NCBI GenBank assembly: GCA_045632305.1
Contig: JAZQWL010000035.1
Coordinates: 1 to 56,950, forward strand
Source: SVTX01 sp045632305
GTDB lineage: Bacteria > Bacillota > Clostridia > Oscillospirales > CAG-272
Length of the DNA stretch: 56,950 nucleotides
Direction: 5' to 3'
The notes under the pieces: model-generated
Databases searched by the model: none
The model's input: only the letters and a program-made list of their open reading frames with translations
What the model was told of the DNA's origin: nothing
Shown: piece by piece, positions 1 to 7,908 of the stretch
Layout of the letters: every line of letters starts with the position of its first letter
Numbering within the stretch: position 1 is the stretch's first letter
Program-made: the position numbers and the translations under genes

Positions 1-1
1 G

Positions 2-126
2 CGTTTTAGCCGCGCTCGGGTGCTCTGCCGTACCCTCGTACGGCGACGTTTACCCGATCACGTCTTCTGCATCCAAAACCTCTCGGCCTTTTTGAGTATT
101 GGCCGATTCCTTTGGCGCAGATCAAA
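2..126. repeat. Structured direct repeat, copy 1
   Basis: About 125 bp that recurs at 228-352 with an offset of 226 bp and, by eye, one mismatch. It contains nested inverted repeats: TCGGGT (16-21) pairs with ACCCGA (52-57) around CCGTAC/GTACGG (28-33/38-43), followed by a TCGGCC/GGCCGA hairpin (83-88/101-106). I see no credible coding frame. It looks like a dispersed palindromic or RNA-type repeat, cut by the window edge. The family is unknown to me. Confidence 0.8.
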
Positions 127-185
127 CGCCACACGCAAGGCCGTCTGAGTTATATTCTAAATTAAAGTTAATCTATTTTAATGTT

Positions 186-211
186 GAAACCCACCGAAAT
201 CGGTGGGTTTC
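186..211. terminator. Hairpin terminator between repeat copies
   Basis: GAAACCCACCG (186-196) and CGGTGGGTTTC (201-211) form an 11-bp stem with an AAAT loop, followed by a T-containing stretch. It is nearly identical to the hairpin at 437-462. Confidence 0.65.
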
Positions 212-227
212 TTCGATTTTTATGTGT

Positions 228-352
228 CGTTTTAGCCGCGCTCGGGTGCTCTGCCGTACCCTCGTACGGCGACGTTTACCCGATCACGTCTTCTGCATCC
301 AAAACCTCTCGGCCTTTTTGAGTATTGGCCGATTCCTTTGGCGCAGACCAAA
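228..352. repeat. Structured direct repeat, copy 2
   Basis: Second copy of the repeat at 2-126, with the same nested palindromes shifted by 226 bp. Each copy is followed by a variable AT-rich stretch and then a near-identical GAAACCCACCG hairpin, so the duplicated unit is repeat plus terminator. Confidence 0.8.
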
Positions 353-436
353 ACCTTTCTTGCAAGAAAGGTTCTGGACTCCAAAGAGCTTACCCTATTG
401 ACTAATTAAATCTTGAAGCTTTAATAAAAACATTGA

Positions 437-462
437 GAAACCCACCGGAATCGGTGGGTTTC
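437..462. terminator. Bidirectional terminator after the csd-like gene
   Basis: An 11-bp stem, GAAACCCACCG/CGGTGGGTTTC, with a GAAT loop and TTTT on the plus strand. It lies just beyond the stop of the minus-strand cysteine desulfurase-like gene at 472 and probably ends that transcript. Confidence 0.7.
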
Positions 463-471
463 TTTTCATAT

Positions 472-1635
472 TCAAATATTAAAATGCCTTGCGATATCGA
501 GTATCTCTTTAGCCAGAGCATCGACCTCGTCGGGAGTATTATAAACAGAAAAGCTGACGCGAACGGCGCCACCGCAGCAGTCGACGTCGGTAAGAAGCGC
601 CCTGTGAGCCAATGCGGCGCAGTGATAGCCGCTCCGCACGCAGATTCCTTTGCGTGAAAGCATATCCGCAACCTCGCTCGAGCTTATTCCGACAATGTTG
701 AAAAGGAAAATACCGCCCGCGTGATTTTCGTCATATATTTTTATTCTGATGGTGTCCTTGATGCGTTGGTAAAGTCGGTTCCATAGGGTTATCTCGTGCT
801 TTTCTATGTTTTCATAGCCGTAGCTTTGAATGAATTTCGTTCCCGTATTAAGGCCGTGGATCGCATAGCAGGGAAGAGTACCCGCCTCGTATCTTTCGGG
901 CGCGTCCGGTGGCATTCGCGGGGTGAGGGAATTTATACCGCTCCCGCCTTCAATAATCGTATCGGGCAGAATTCCGTCGCCGAGTATCATAACTCCCACA
1001 CCTTGCGGGCCGTAAAGCCCTTTGTGAGCGGGAAGACAGAGAATATCGATATTGTTTTCCTTCATATCAATTTGTCGGTGTCCTGCGCCTTGTGCGGCGT
1101 CGACGATGAAAATAAGACCTTTTTGGCGGCAGAATTTTCCGATTTCCTTGATTGGAGGGGAATAGGAGCAGATATTTGAGGCGTGCGTACATATAACGCA
1201 TTTTGTGTTCTCTTTTATCTTTTTATCAAGCTCGCGAATGACCTTTTCGGGCGTTGCGTTTCCGTAGAAATACGAGTCGAAAATATCGTAGTCAATAATG
1301 CCGCTATCCTTCAGATTTTGCACGGGGCGTAGGACGGAGTTGTGCTCGAGGTTGCTCAAAAGGATATGATCTCCAAGCTTCACCGTGCCTTTTATAGCCA
1401 TATTTAGCGCGTACGTGGTGTTAAAGGTGAATATCACGTTTTCGGGGGACGCGCCGAACATATCCGCGAGCGTCTGTCGGCAATCGAATATTTTCTCGCC
1501 CGCCTTGATTGAGAGGGAGTGCGAGCTACGGGAGCTGTTTGCCGAAAATTTTCTGAATGCAAGATCGGTTTCCGCATAAACCGATTTCGGCTTGATAAAG
1601 GTCGTCGCGGCGTTATCGAAATACAGTGTTCTCAT
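472..1635 (-). CDS. Cysteine desulfurase-like class V aminotransferase
   Basis: PLP-dependent enzyme of the SufS/Csd family, 387 residues, full length for the group. The N-terminus FDNAATTFIKP is the family signature. DAAQGAGH near 179-186 supplies the cofactor-binding Asp and Gln. Lys205 in PAHKGLYGP is the Schiff-base lysine. Cys339 in RSGYHCAALAH is the persulfide cysteine. The expected reaction is cysteine to alanine with transfer of sulfur to an acceptor. It starts 4 bp after the DUF3343 gene, a pairing often seen in Clostridia, which suggests a dedicated sulfur or selenium carrier rather than general Fe-S assembly; no sufB/C/U genes are adjacent. The family is sure, the physiological acceptor is not. 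Confidence 0.9.
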   Translation of the reverse strand: MRTLYFDNAATTFIKPKSVYAETDLAFRKFSANSSRSSHSLSIKAGEKIFDCRQTLADMFGASPENVIFTFNTTYALNMAIKGTVKLGDHILLSNLEHNSVLRPVQNLKDSGIIDYDIFDSYFYGNATPEKVIRELDKKIKENTKCVICTHASNICSYSPPIKEIGKFCRQKGLIFIVDAAQGAGHRQIDMKENNIDILCLPAHKGLYGPQGVGVMILGDGILPDTIIEGGSGINSLTPRMPPDAPERYEAGTLPCYAIHGLNTGTKFIQSYGYENIEKHEITLWNRLYQRIKDTIRIKIYDENHAGGIFLFNIVGISSSEVADMLSRKGICVRSGYHCAALAHRALLTDVDCCGGAVRVSFSVYNTPDEVDALAKEILDIARHFNI

Positions 1636-1639
1636 GAAT

Positions 1640-1885
1640 TTACAGATACCCCTTGAGTGTGATGCTGTGGGCGGCGAGGATCGCTTCCGCCTGCGCCTTC
1701 ATAATACACGGGAAGGTTACAGTATAAACACAGCCCGATGAGGTGGTGCTTTTTTTGATCGACGATTGTATGTGCTGTTGCATAAGAGCTCTTTGCGCCT
1801 TCGTCGCGAGGGTGGACGATCCGATTATCGCGGAGCATACTCCCACGGAATCCGAAAAGCGTTTGTTGTGTGACACGTGCGTCAC
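1640..1885 (-). CDS. DUF3343 putative Se/S carrier-like protein
   Basis: Small protein of 78-81 residues with the DUF3343 pattern: an N-terminal strand-like segment, an alanine/lysine-rich helix, a short SSGCVYTV segment carrying the conserved Cys, and a hydrophobic C-terminus. DUF3343 proteins resemble sulfur or selenium carriers and often sit beside cysteine desulfurases, as here (4-bp gap to the downstream gene). The listed start is GTG at 1885, which is only 2 bp from AAAGG. GTG at 1876, about 10 bp from the same AAAGGA, is the more natural start. Function is inferred from family and context. Confidence 0.7.
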   Translation of the reverse strand: MTHVSHNKRFSDSVGVCSAIIGSSTLATKAQRALMQQHIQSSIKKSTTSSGCVYTVTFPCIMKAQAEAILAAHSITLKGYL

Positions 1886-2004
1886 ATCCTTTCGATTGTA
1901 TTATAAGACGTATGCCTTATAATAGTAATTTATGTTGAAGGGGGCTCGAACGTGTCGAAAAATAAAAAATAAATTTGCAATAAACAATAATTTATCAAAA
2001 GCTC

Positions 2005-2033
2005 TTGATTTTTTAATAAAAGCATAGTATAAT
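2005..2033 (+). promoter_or_regulatory. SigA-type promoter for the comEB operon
   Basis: TTGATT (2005-2010), a 17-bp spacer, then TATAAT (2028-2033). It lies about 45 bp upstream of the best start of the dCMP deaminase gene. Confidence 0.75.
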
Positions 2034-2077
2034 TACTATGTATAACTATGCAAAAGAAAAGTCTTTCGAGGTGCAAC

Positions 2078-2563
2078 ATGAGAGTATCAAAGGAAAATTA
2101 TTATCTTGATATAGCCGAGACAGTAGCAGAGAGAGGAACCTGTATGCGCCGTCAGTTTGGCGCGATCATCGTTAAGGACGACGTTATTATTTCGACGGGC
2201 TATAACGGTGCGCCCCGCGGCAGACAGAACTGTACAGATATTAATTTCTGTATAAGGGACGAGCTTAAAATCCCTCGCGGCGAGAGATATGAAATGTGCC
2301 GTTCGGTTCATGCCGAGGCGAATGCGATCATAGCCGCTCCGCGCGATCTCATGCTTGGATCTACGCTCTATATGGTTTGCGTAAATCCCAAGGATGGAGG
2401 ACTTTATGCGGGCACGTCGAGCTGTATGATGTGCAAGAGACTTGTAATAAACGCGGGCATCGATACGGTAGTTATCCGCGATACAAAGGATGAGTACAGA
2501 AAGATCAAGGTATCTGAGTGGATCGAAAACGACGATTCGCTTTCAGGCAAATTCGGTTATTGA
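2078..2563 (+). CDS. comEB: dCMP deaminase (ComEB family)
   Basis: Zinc-dependent deoxycytidylate deaminase, 161 residues, converting dCMP to dUMP for thymidylate synthesis. The zinc site is visible as HAEAN with the catalytic Glu, and SSCMMCKRL with the two Cys ligands. An extended insert with Cys and His upstream of HAEAN (NCTDINFC) matches the second metal site of bacterial dCMP deaminases. I chose ATG 2078 because GAGGTG lies 7 bp upstream; the earlier ATG at 2048 has no ribosome binding site and sits 15 bp from the -10 box. It leads a tight operon with rimI and tsaD. Confidence 0.9.
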   Translation: MRVSKENYYLDIAETVAERGTCMRRQFGAIIVKDDVIISTGYNGAPRGRQNCTDINFCIRDELKIPRGERYEMCRSVHAEANAIIAAPRDLMLGSTLYMVCVNPKDGGLYAGTSSCMMCKRLVINAGIDTVVIRDTKDEYRKIKVSEWIENDDSLSGKFGY

Positions 2564-2571
2564 GGAAGAAA

Positions 2572-3039
2572 ATGACAGAGATAAAAGAAAAGAAAAAGAG
2601 AATTTATCCCGAGAGATTGACGGCCGCGCATATTCCCGAGGTCGCAATGCTTGAAAAAATATGCTTTTCATCCCCCTGGAGCGAGAGCAGTCTTGAGCTT
2701 CTTACAAAAGAGGGAATAGGCATGGGAATGGTTTGTCACTGCGACGGCAAGGTGTGCGCTTACGGCGGTATGCTTTGTGTAGTTGACGAGGGACAGATCA
2801 CCAATATCGCGACGCACCCCGATTACAGACGCCGCGGATACGGCAGAGCGATAGTTGAGGCGTTCAAGAAGCACGCGAAATATAACGGACTTAACTCTAT
2901 TTCGCTTGAGGTCAGAGAATCTAACAGAGCGGCGATCGAGCTTTACTCCTCGCTTGGCTTCAAGGTTACGGGAAAGAGAAAGGACTTTTATACAAAGCCC
3001 ACAGAATCGGCTTTGATCATGATTTGTGAGATCAAGTAA
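2572..3039 (+). CDS. rimI: Ribosomal-protein S18 alanine N-acetyltransferase (RimI-like)
   Basis: GNAT acetyltransferase of 155 residues. The acetyl-CoA motif RRRGYGRAIVEAF is present, preceded by the strand ITNIATHP and followed by LEVRESNRAAIELYSSLGF, a typical RimI ending. The predicted reaction is Nalpha-acetylation of S18 or similar N-termini. ATG 2572 has GAGGAAG just upstream and follows the comEB stop by 8 bp. It directly precedes tsaD, the classical arrangement of the t6A gene cluster in Firmicutes, but tsaB and tsaE are not in the window. Confidence 0.85.
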   Translation: MTEIKEKKKRIYPERLTAAHIPEVAMLEKICFSSPWSESSLELLTKEGIGMGMVCHCDGKVCAYGGMLCVVDEGQITNIATHPDYRRRGYGRAIVEAFKKHAKYNGLNSISLEVRESNRAAIELYSSLGFKVTGKRKDFYTKPTESALIMICEIK

Positions 3040-3049
3040 AGGTGATAAT

Positions 3050-4054
3050 ATGTTAATTTTAGGAATGGAAAGCTCATGCGATGAAACCTCGGTTTCGGTG
3101 GTCGAAAAAATCGGCGACAAATTCACCGTAAGATCCGATATTATCGCATCGCAAATAGAAACGCACCGTCTTTACGGCGGAGTAGTTCCCGAGATTGCCA
3201 GTCGAGCGCATATCGAGGCGATCTCAAGGATTACTTATGAGGCGCTTGAGGTCGCATGCGTTACGCTCGATATGATCGACTGTATCGCGGTAACCTCCCA
3301 CCCGGGACTTATCGGAGCGTTGCTTGTAGGCGTTAATTTTGCAAAGTCGCTGGCTTTTGCAAACAAGATCCCGCTTGTATCCGTCAATCACATAAACGGA
3401 CATATAGCGGCGGCATATCTCGAGGACGAGGAGCTGAAGCCCCCGTACCTTGCGCTCGTGGTATCGGGTGGACATACGAACGTATTCTCGGTTGAGGATT
3501 ACAGAACATTTAAGAATATTTGCGGCACGCGTGACGACGCGGTCGGCGAGGCATTCGATAAGATCGGACGCGTGATCGGTCTGCCTTACCCCGGCGGAGC
3601 GCAGATGGACAAGCTCGCATACGAGGGGGATCCCGACGCGATCAAATTCCCAAGCCCCGCGGTACGAGATAGTCTTGATTTCTCGTTTAGCGGAATCAAG
3701 ACTGCGGCGCTTAATTTCCTCAATTCCGCATCTCAGAAGGGCGAGGATATAAACCGCGCAGACCTTGCGGCGTCCTATACCAATGCGATCGTTACGGGAA
3801 TCGAGAAGCAGATATCAGGCGCTCTCGAGCTTACGGGACACAAGACGCTCGTTATGGCGGGTGGCGTTGCGGCAAATTCACACCTTCGCTCGCGGCTTAC
3901 CGCTCTGTGTGAAAGGAAGGGCGTGAAGTTCGTTTATCCGAAGCTCTCTCTTTGCGGAGATAACGGAGCTATGATAGCTGCTGCGGGTAGCTTTGAATTT
4001 GAGGCGGGAGTTTTTGCCGACACGTCTCTAAATGCTTCGGCGCTTGACGATTGA
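3050..4054 (+). CDS. tsaD: tRNA N6-threonylcarbamoyladenosine synthase TsaD
   Basis: Catalytic subunit that transfers threonylcarbamoyl to A37 of ANN-decoding tRNAs, 334 residues, normal length. The ASKHA fold is evident: the N-terminus LILGMESSCDETSVSVV, the metal-binding HINGH (Kae1-type HxxxH), the phosphate loop YLALVVSGGHTN, and the C-terminal GGVAANSHLRSRL followed by CGDNGAMIAAAG. ATG 3050 is preceded by AAAGGTG; it begins 10 bp after the rimI stop. TsaD needs TsaB, which must be encoded elsewhere. Confidence 0.95.
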   Translation: MLILGMESSCDETSVSVVEKIGDKFTVRSDIIASQIETHRLYGGVVPEIASRAHIEAISRITYEALEVACVTLDMIDCIAVTSHPGLIGALLVGVNFAKSLAFANKIPLVSVNHINGHIAAAYLEDEELKPPYLALVVSGGHTNVFSVEDYRTFKNICGTRDDAVGEAFDKIGRVIGLPYPGGAQMDKLAYEGDPDAIKFPSPAVRDSLDFSFSGIKTAALNFLNSASQKGEDINRADLAASYTNAIVTGIEKQISGALELTGHKTLVMAGGVAANSHLRSRLTALCERKGVKFVYPKLSLCGDNGAMIAAAGSFEFEAGVFADTSLNASALDD

Positions 4055-4092
4055 TTCTGCGAAAAAGCAACAAAAAAATCTGTTTATAAGTC

Positions 4093-4110
4093 TGTGGATA
4101 CTGTGGAAAA
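4093..4110. promoter_or_regulatory. Two abutting DnaA-box-like 9-mers
   Basis: TGTGGATAC (4093-4101) and TGTGGAAAA (4102-4110) each match the reverse DnaA box TGTGGATAA at 8 of 9 bases and are directly adjacent. They lie upstream of rex and, further on, the helicase-loader genes. Binding is inferred only from sequence. Confidence 0.5.
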
Positions 4111-4165
4111 CTCCATCGGCTTAATTTAATAAAAATAATTTAATCACTATAAAGGAGAAGTAAAA

Positions 4166-4873
4166 ATGTCAATCAACGAGACTAACAAGGGAACAAATGA
4201 AAACGTAGTAGAGGAAACAAAGCCCTATATATCACAGGCAGTTATCAGAAGACTTCCCCGTTATTACAGATACCTTCGTGAGCTTATCACACAGGGCAAG
4301 ATGAGAATCAGCTCGGGTGAGCTTGCAGACCTTATGAACGTAACCGCGTCCCAGATACGTCAGGACCTTAATTGCTTTGGCGGCTTTGGTCAGCAGGGTT
4401 ATGGCTACAACGTAAATTATCTTTTTACAAGAATCAGCGAGATCCTCGGCGTTGGCGAGGGATATAAGGCAGTTATTATCGGTGCGGGAGACCTCGGTCG
4501 CGCGCTCGTTCACCTTTCTATGTTTGAAAAGCGCGGTGTTGACATCGTTGGTATGATCGACTCCGGCGAGGGCATGGTTGGCCGTGAGGTTGCAGGCGTT
4601 TCTATTCATTCTCTGGATGAGATGGAGGCATTCTGCCAGAAGAACAACGTAGATATTGCCGTTCTCACTCTCCCTAAGGAAAAGGTTAAGGAGGTTGCTG
4701 ACAGACTTGTCGCTTGCGGTATCAAGGGCCTTTGGAACTACATGGGCGTTGAGCTTGAGTATCCCGGTGAGGACGTTATCATTGAGAACGTTCACCTTGG
4801 AGACTCTCTTATGATCCTCAATTACAAGATTGCCACAATGCTTAATGAAAAGGCAGGTAAGGAAGGCAAATAA
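4166..4873 (+). CDS. rex: Redox-sensing transcriptional repressor Rex
   Basis: NADH/NAD-responsive repressor, 235 residues. The winged-helix N-terminus runs about 22-85 with the recognition segment ASQIRQDLNCFGGFG, the Rex hallmark. The Rossmann domain begins near 102 with GAGDLG (106-111), the dinucleotide loop. Rex normally represses fermentation and NADH-reoxidation genes when NADH is low. The N-terminal 20 residues are a polar extension. The start ATG follows AAAGGAG with 7-bp spacing. No clear Rex operator was found in the window, so its targets lie elsewhere. It is followed 20 bp later by a replication gene. Confidence 0.95.
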   Translation: MSINETNKGTNENVVEETKPYISQAVIRRLPRYYRYLRELITQGKMRISSGELADLMNVTASQIRQDLNCFGGFGQQGYGYNVNYLFTRISEILGVGEGYKAVIIGAGDLGRALVHLSMFEKRGVDIVGMIDSGEGMVGREVAGVSIHSLDEMEAFCQKNNVDIAVLTLPKEKVKEVADRLVACGIKGLWNYMGVELEYPGEDVIIENVHLGDSLMILNYKIATMLNEKAGKEGK

Positions 4874-4893
4874 GCTATTCCCGACGGGTTGAA

Positions 4894-5868
4894 ATGAAAT
4901 TTAAATTGAATTATGGAACGAGCGCGAAGGCCATTCCCGGCGAGATCTCTTCGTTTCTTGACAGAGCTGGACTTTGCGATATAAAGACGTTTCTCTATGT
5001 ATCCACCGTTAGCGATGAGTGCGAGGTGGAGGAAATAGCGTCTGCTATCGGTTGTTCCGTTGAAGAGGTGAATATGTCGCTTGCCTTCTGGCGCGGAGCG
5101 GGTATCGTGCTTTCCGACACTGACGTGAAGGTCAAGGGAAAGACCGCGACACGCAAGGAGCAGACGCCTTCTGCCACGCCTGAGCAAAAGACGTTTGAGA
5201 CGCCAAAGAAGCTCACCCGCCCCGACAAGCTCCCCGAATATACAGCAAAGGAGCTTGCTGAAATAATTGAGAAAAGGGCGGACGTTCCCACTCTCGTTAC
5301 AGAGGGACAGAATATTATAGGTAAGGTGTTCTCGGTTCACGAGGTAAATATTCTCATCGGACTTCTCGATTACCTCGGTCTTGATAACGAGTATATTCTT
5401 ATGCTTCTGAAGCATTGCGCCGAGATTGGCAAAAAAACTCTGCATTACGTTGAAAAGACCGCCATTTCTCTTTATGATATGGGTATTACAAGCTCCGCGG
5501 CATTGGCTGAAGAGCTTGCCAAGAGAGAAGCGGTTCTGTCGATGGAGGGAAATATTCGCCGTATTTTCGGTATAGGCACACGCGCGCTTACAGCAAAGGA
5601 AAAAAGAGAAATTTCTGCTTGGGTATACGATATGAAATGCCCTGTGGAGGTAATAGAAAAGGCGTACGAGATCACCTGCGATGCGACTGGCAAGCCCTCT
5701 CTTCATTACGCGAATTCGGTAATTGAAAGATGGCACGCAGAGGGGCTTCTCACCATCGAGGCAATTGAGGCATCCTACAAGAATAAGGACGCATCGGAGA
5801 GCGGATCAAGCTTTGAGACTGACGAGTTCTTTGAGGCGGCGGTAAGAAGAAGTCTCGGTGAAAAATAA
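4894..5868 (+). CDS. DnaD-domain replication initiation protein
   Basis: Protein of 324 residues with two DnaD/DnaB_2-type helical domains, roughly 125-200 and 205-295. The second contains the typical ALTAKEKREISAWVYD and a YANSVIERWHAEGLLT segment (the family YxxxI/WxxxG motif). The N-terminal 90 residues look like a winged-helix region, followed by a Lys/Thr/Pro-rich linker. DnaD-like proteins remodel origin DNA and help load the replicative helicase. The ATP-binding DnaI-like loader lies immediately downstream, so the pair probably acts together in helicase loading. Confidence 0.8.
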   Translation: MKFKLNYGTSAKAIPGEISSFLDRAGLCDIKTFLYVSTVSDECEVEEIASAIGCSVEEVNMSLAFWRGAGIVLSDTDVKVKGKTATRKEQTPSATPEQKTFETPKKLTRPDKLPEYTAKELAEIIEKRADVPTLVTEGQNIIGKVFSVHEVNILIGLLDYLGLDNEYILMLLKHCAEIGKKTLHYVEKTAISLYDMGITSSAALAEELAKREAVLSMEGNIRRIFGIGTRALTAKEKREISAWVYDMKCPVEVIEKAYEITCDATGKPSLHYANSVIERWHAEGLLTIEAIEASYKNKDASESGSSFETDEFFEAAVRRSLGEK

Positions 5869-5931
5869 GATATGTAGACAGTATGTTGACTCGTTGGCAT
5901 ACGTACTGATATTGGAAGGCAGGGAAATTAT

Positions 5932-6900
5932 TTGGGATTCAACAGACAAAATTACATAAGAATTAAAGAAGAATATAACGGCAAATATCTCCGTGCCCAG
6001 GAAAACGCAAGAATGCGACGCGCAGAGGTGCAGCTGGCTATCCCCGAGATCGCAAGGGTCGACCGCGAGATGTCCCTTGTGGGCTTCGAGATTATGGAAG
6101 CAGCTATGCGCAACGATGCTCAAATGCTTGATGCGGCAAAGGCGAAGAACCTCGTTTTATCCGAGAAGAAGCGCGATCTTCTTGAAGCTGCGGGTTATCC
6201 TCGCGATTACACCGAGATCAAATACGAGTGTGAAGCGTGCGGCGATACGGGTGCTATTGACAACAGAATGTGCTCATGCATGAGACGAAAGCTCGTTGAG
6301 GCGGGAATTGTAAGCTCGGGCATGGGAGATCTTATAAGGAATCAGTCGTTTGAGAATTTCTCGCTCGAATATTATAAGCAGTCACCCGACGTGCTCAAGA
6401 GAATGAGCATGATCTATAACCTTCTTCGCAAGTATGCGGAGGATTTTGATGCTAAGGCATCGGGAAATATTGCCATGTTTGGCGGTACAGGTCTTGGTAA
6501 GACGCATCTTTCGAGCGCGGTTGCAAGGAGCGTTATAGAGCGCGGATATGACGTTTATTACGTTGGCGCGCAGGGAATGATCTCCGACTTTGAATACAAC
6601 CGTTTCGGAAACGGAAGCGTTGTGGGAAGCGACGGCGATCTTGAAAAATACACCGAATGCGATCTTCTTATTATAGACGACCTCGGAACTGAGGTTTCAA
6701 ATCAGTTTACAACGTCGTGCCTCTATAACGTTATCAACACGCGCTTGAATAAGAAGAAGCAGACGATCATCAGCACAAATCTCTCCCAGGATGAGTTCCG
6801 AAAGAGATATTGGGACAGAATCACGAGCCGAGTTTTCGGTGAATATATGATCCTGCCATTTGTGGGAACGGATATTCGTTCTCAGAAGATCAGAAAATAA
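5932..6900 (+). CDS. DnaI/DnaC-like helicase loader ATPase
   Basis: AAA+ ATPase of 322 residues. An N-terminal helical region is followed by a zinc-binding Cys cluster (C100, C103, C114, C116), like that of DnaI, then Walker A GGTGLGKT (184-191) and Walker B LLIIDDLG (near 245-252). The sensor region NTRLNKKKQTIISTNLS and the arginine-finger area SRVFGEY complete the IstB/DnaC fold. The start is a TTG at 5932 with AGGG 7 bp upstream; no ATG fits. It follows the DnaD-like gene, consistent with loading DnaB-type helicase at the origin. IstB transposon helper is the alternative, but no transposase is nearby. Confidence 0.85.
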   Translation: MGFNRQNYIRIKEEYNGKYLRAQENARMRRAEVQLAIPEIARVDREMSLVGFEIMEAAMRNDAQMLDAAKAKNLVLSEKKRDLLEAAGYPRDYTEIKYECEACGDTGAIDNRMCSCMRRKLVEAGIVSSGMGDLIRNQSFENFSLEYYKQSPDVLKRMSMIYNLLRKYAEDFDAKASGNIAMFGGTGLGKTHLSSAVARSVIERGYDVYYVGAQGMISDFEYNRFGNGSVVGSDGDLEKYTECDLLIIDDLGTEVSNQFTTSCLYNVINTRLNKKKQTIISTNLSQDEFRKRYWDRITSRVFGEYMILPFVGTDIRSQKIRK

Positions 6901-6912
6901 AGGGTTGTTTTA

Positions 6913-7515
6913 ATGAAAAAGTTTTTTGAAAAATATTCGTATGAGAGTGTTCGACTGTTTTTGAATCAGTTTGCGATCTCTCTGCTTGGCTTGACTCTCA
7001 CGTTAGCGTCATCCATGATGGGTTCAAGACCGCTTGCGATAATAACAAGCGTGCTTACGATAGCGTTCTATCTCTTTTTGCAGTATACCGTTGCTTGGGG
7101 AGTTGGTGCGAACGATAAAATAGCTATCGATTGCGGATACGCTAAAAAGGATATGAAGATCCCCGTCCTTATGTGGCTTCTGTCCAACAGCATAAATCTC
7201 ATAATTGCGATCTTCTTTACGGTGGGATATTTCTTCCGCCATATAGAAGCGTTCGGCAATATGGTGTTTGTATCGCGAGTTGCGGCATTTATTCTTGAAG
7301 GTGAATATAACGGCGTGCTTTCTATAAAGCTTATGGGGGATTGGACGCTTGCGTCGATTCCCGTATCGTACTTTATAATAACGTTGCCCTCGCTTGCGAC
7401 CGTTCTTTTGGGTTATAGCTTGGGAATGAAGGGCAAGGGACATTTGAATCTTCTTGGTCAGTCCTACCCCGATTCGGATGCGCCCGAGAAAAAGGGATTT
7501 TTCGGCAGAAAATAA
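6913..7515 (+). CDS. Hypothetical multi-pass membrane protein
   Basis: 200 residues with about five hydrophobic segments (roughly 18-38, 43-65, 88-108, 112-130 and 150-172) and a polar C-terminal tail ending in KKGFFGRK. I do not recognise a named family. The start ATG follows AAAGGG. It lies 12 bp after the helicase loader and ends at a terminator (7521-7547), so it is the last gene of the rex-dnaD-dnaI unit. A role cannot be assigned. Confidence 0.6.
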   Translation: MKKFFEKYSYESVRLFLNQFAISLLGLTLTLASSMMGSRPLAIITSVLTIAFYLFLQYTVAWGVGANDKIAIDCGYAKKDMKIPVLMWLLSNSINLIIAIFFTVGYFFRHIEAFGNMVFVSRVAAFILEGEYNGVLSIKLMGDWTLASIPVSYFIITLPSLATVLLGYSLGMKGKGHLNLLGQSYPDSDAPEKKGFFGRK

Positions 7516-7520
7516 AATTT

Positions 7521-7547
7521 TGCGGCTTATTTTAAAGATAGGCCGCA
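7521..7547 (+). terminator. Terminator of the rex/dnaD/dnaI unit
   Basis: TGCGGC (7521-7526) pairs with GCCGCA (7542-7547), followed by TATTATTT. It lies just after the stop of the membrane protein gene. Confidence 0.6.
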
Positions 7548-7572
7548 TATTATTTAAATATTGCAAATAGTA

Positions 7573-7601
7573 TTGACAAAGCAAAAATTTTGTTGTATAA
7601 T
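7573..7601 (+). promoter_or_regulatory. Consensus promoter of the putative ncRNA
   Basis: TTGACA (7573-7578), a 17-bp spacer, then TATAAT (7596-7601). It is a perfect SigA promoter about 310 bp from the next start codon, so it probably drives a structured RNA first. Confidence 0.85.
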
Positions 7602-7605
7602 ATAC

Positions 7606-7840
7606 GTCAAGGTGGAAATATCTCTGCATATACATAAGAGTAAAGCGCCTTGAGCTCGGGATTTCGGCATATGCCCAATATATATCTTACTTTTGTCCCG
7701 AAGCAGAACAGAAAGGATCAGAATGGACGCGGACGGGTGTAGTTTCATTACACACAGTACAGCTTTAAATAAGAATCCATATTGACTTAGAGGGAAAGAC
7801 TGCCGTTTTTCGGTAGCCGCCCTTTTTTGCGTTTAAAAAA
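7606..7840 (+). ncRNA. Putative structured RNA, 6S-like
   Basis: This stretch begins at the expected start site of a perfect promoter. GTCAAGGTGGA (7606-7616) pairs with TCCATATTGAC (7776-7786), so the two ends of a roughly 180-nt transcript form a closing stem. Inside, TAAAGC (7641-7646) pairs with GCTTTA (7762-7767), CGGGA with TCCCG encloses GGCATATGCC, and GTGTA/TACAC forms another hairpin. A GC-rich hairpin with a TTTTTT run (about 7799-7828) looks like the terminator. Size and end-pairing fit 6S RNA; a leader riboswitch of the downstream transporter gene is the alternative. Confidence 0.5.
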
Positions 7841-7908
7841 CTTTATTTTTATATTTAAAGCTGATTGAAAATTTTAAAATTATTGTGTGTTAAGGAGTTA
7901 CTTATTTT

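Noticed and set aside
5932..6900. IstB transposition helper of an IS21-type element
   Set aside because: No IstA transposase or terminal repeats nearby; the DnaD-like neighbour and zinc cluster fit a helicase loader.
7606..7840. Mg-responsive M-box or Mn-responsive yybP-ykoY leader for the transporter gene
   Set aside because: I could not find the conserved core sequences of either riboswitch; the terminator lies ~70 bp before the gene, and the paired ends fit a stand-alone RNA better. Not fully excluded.
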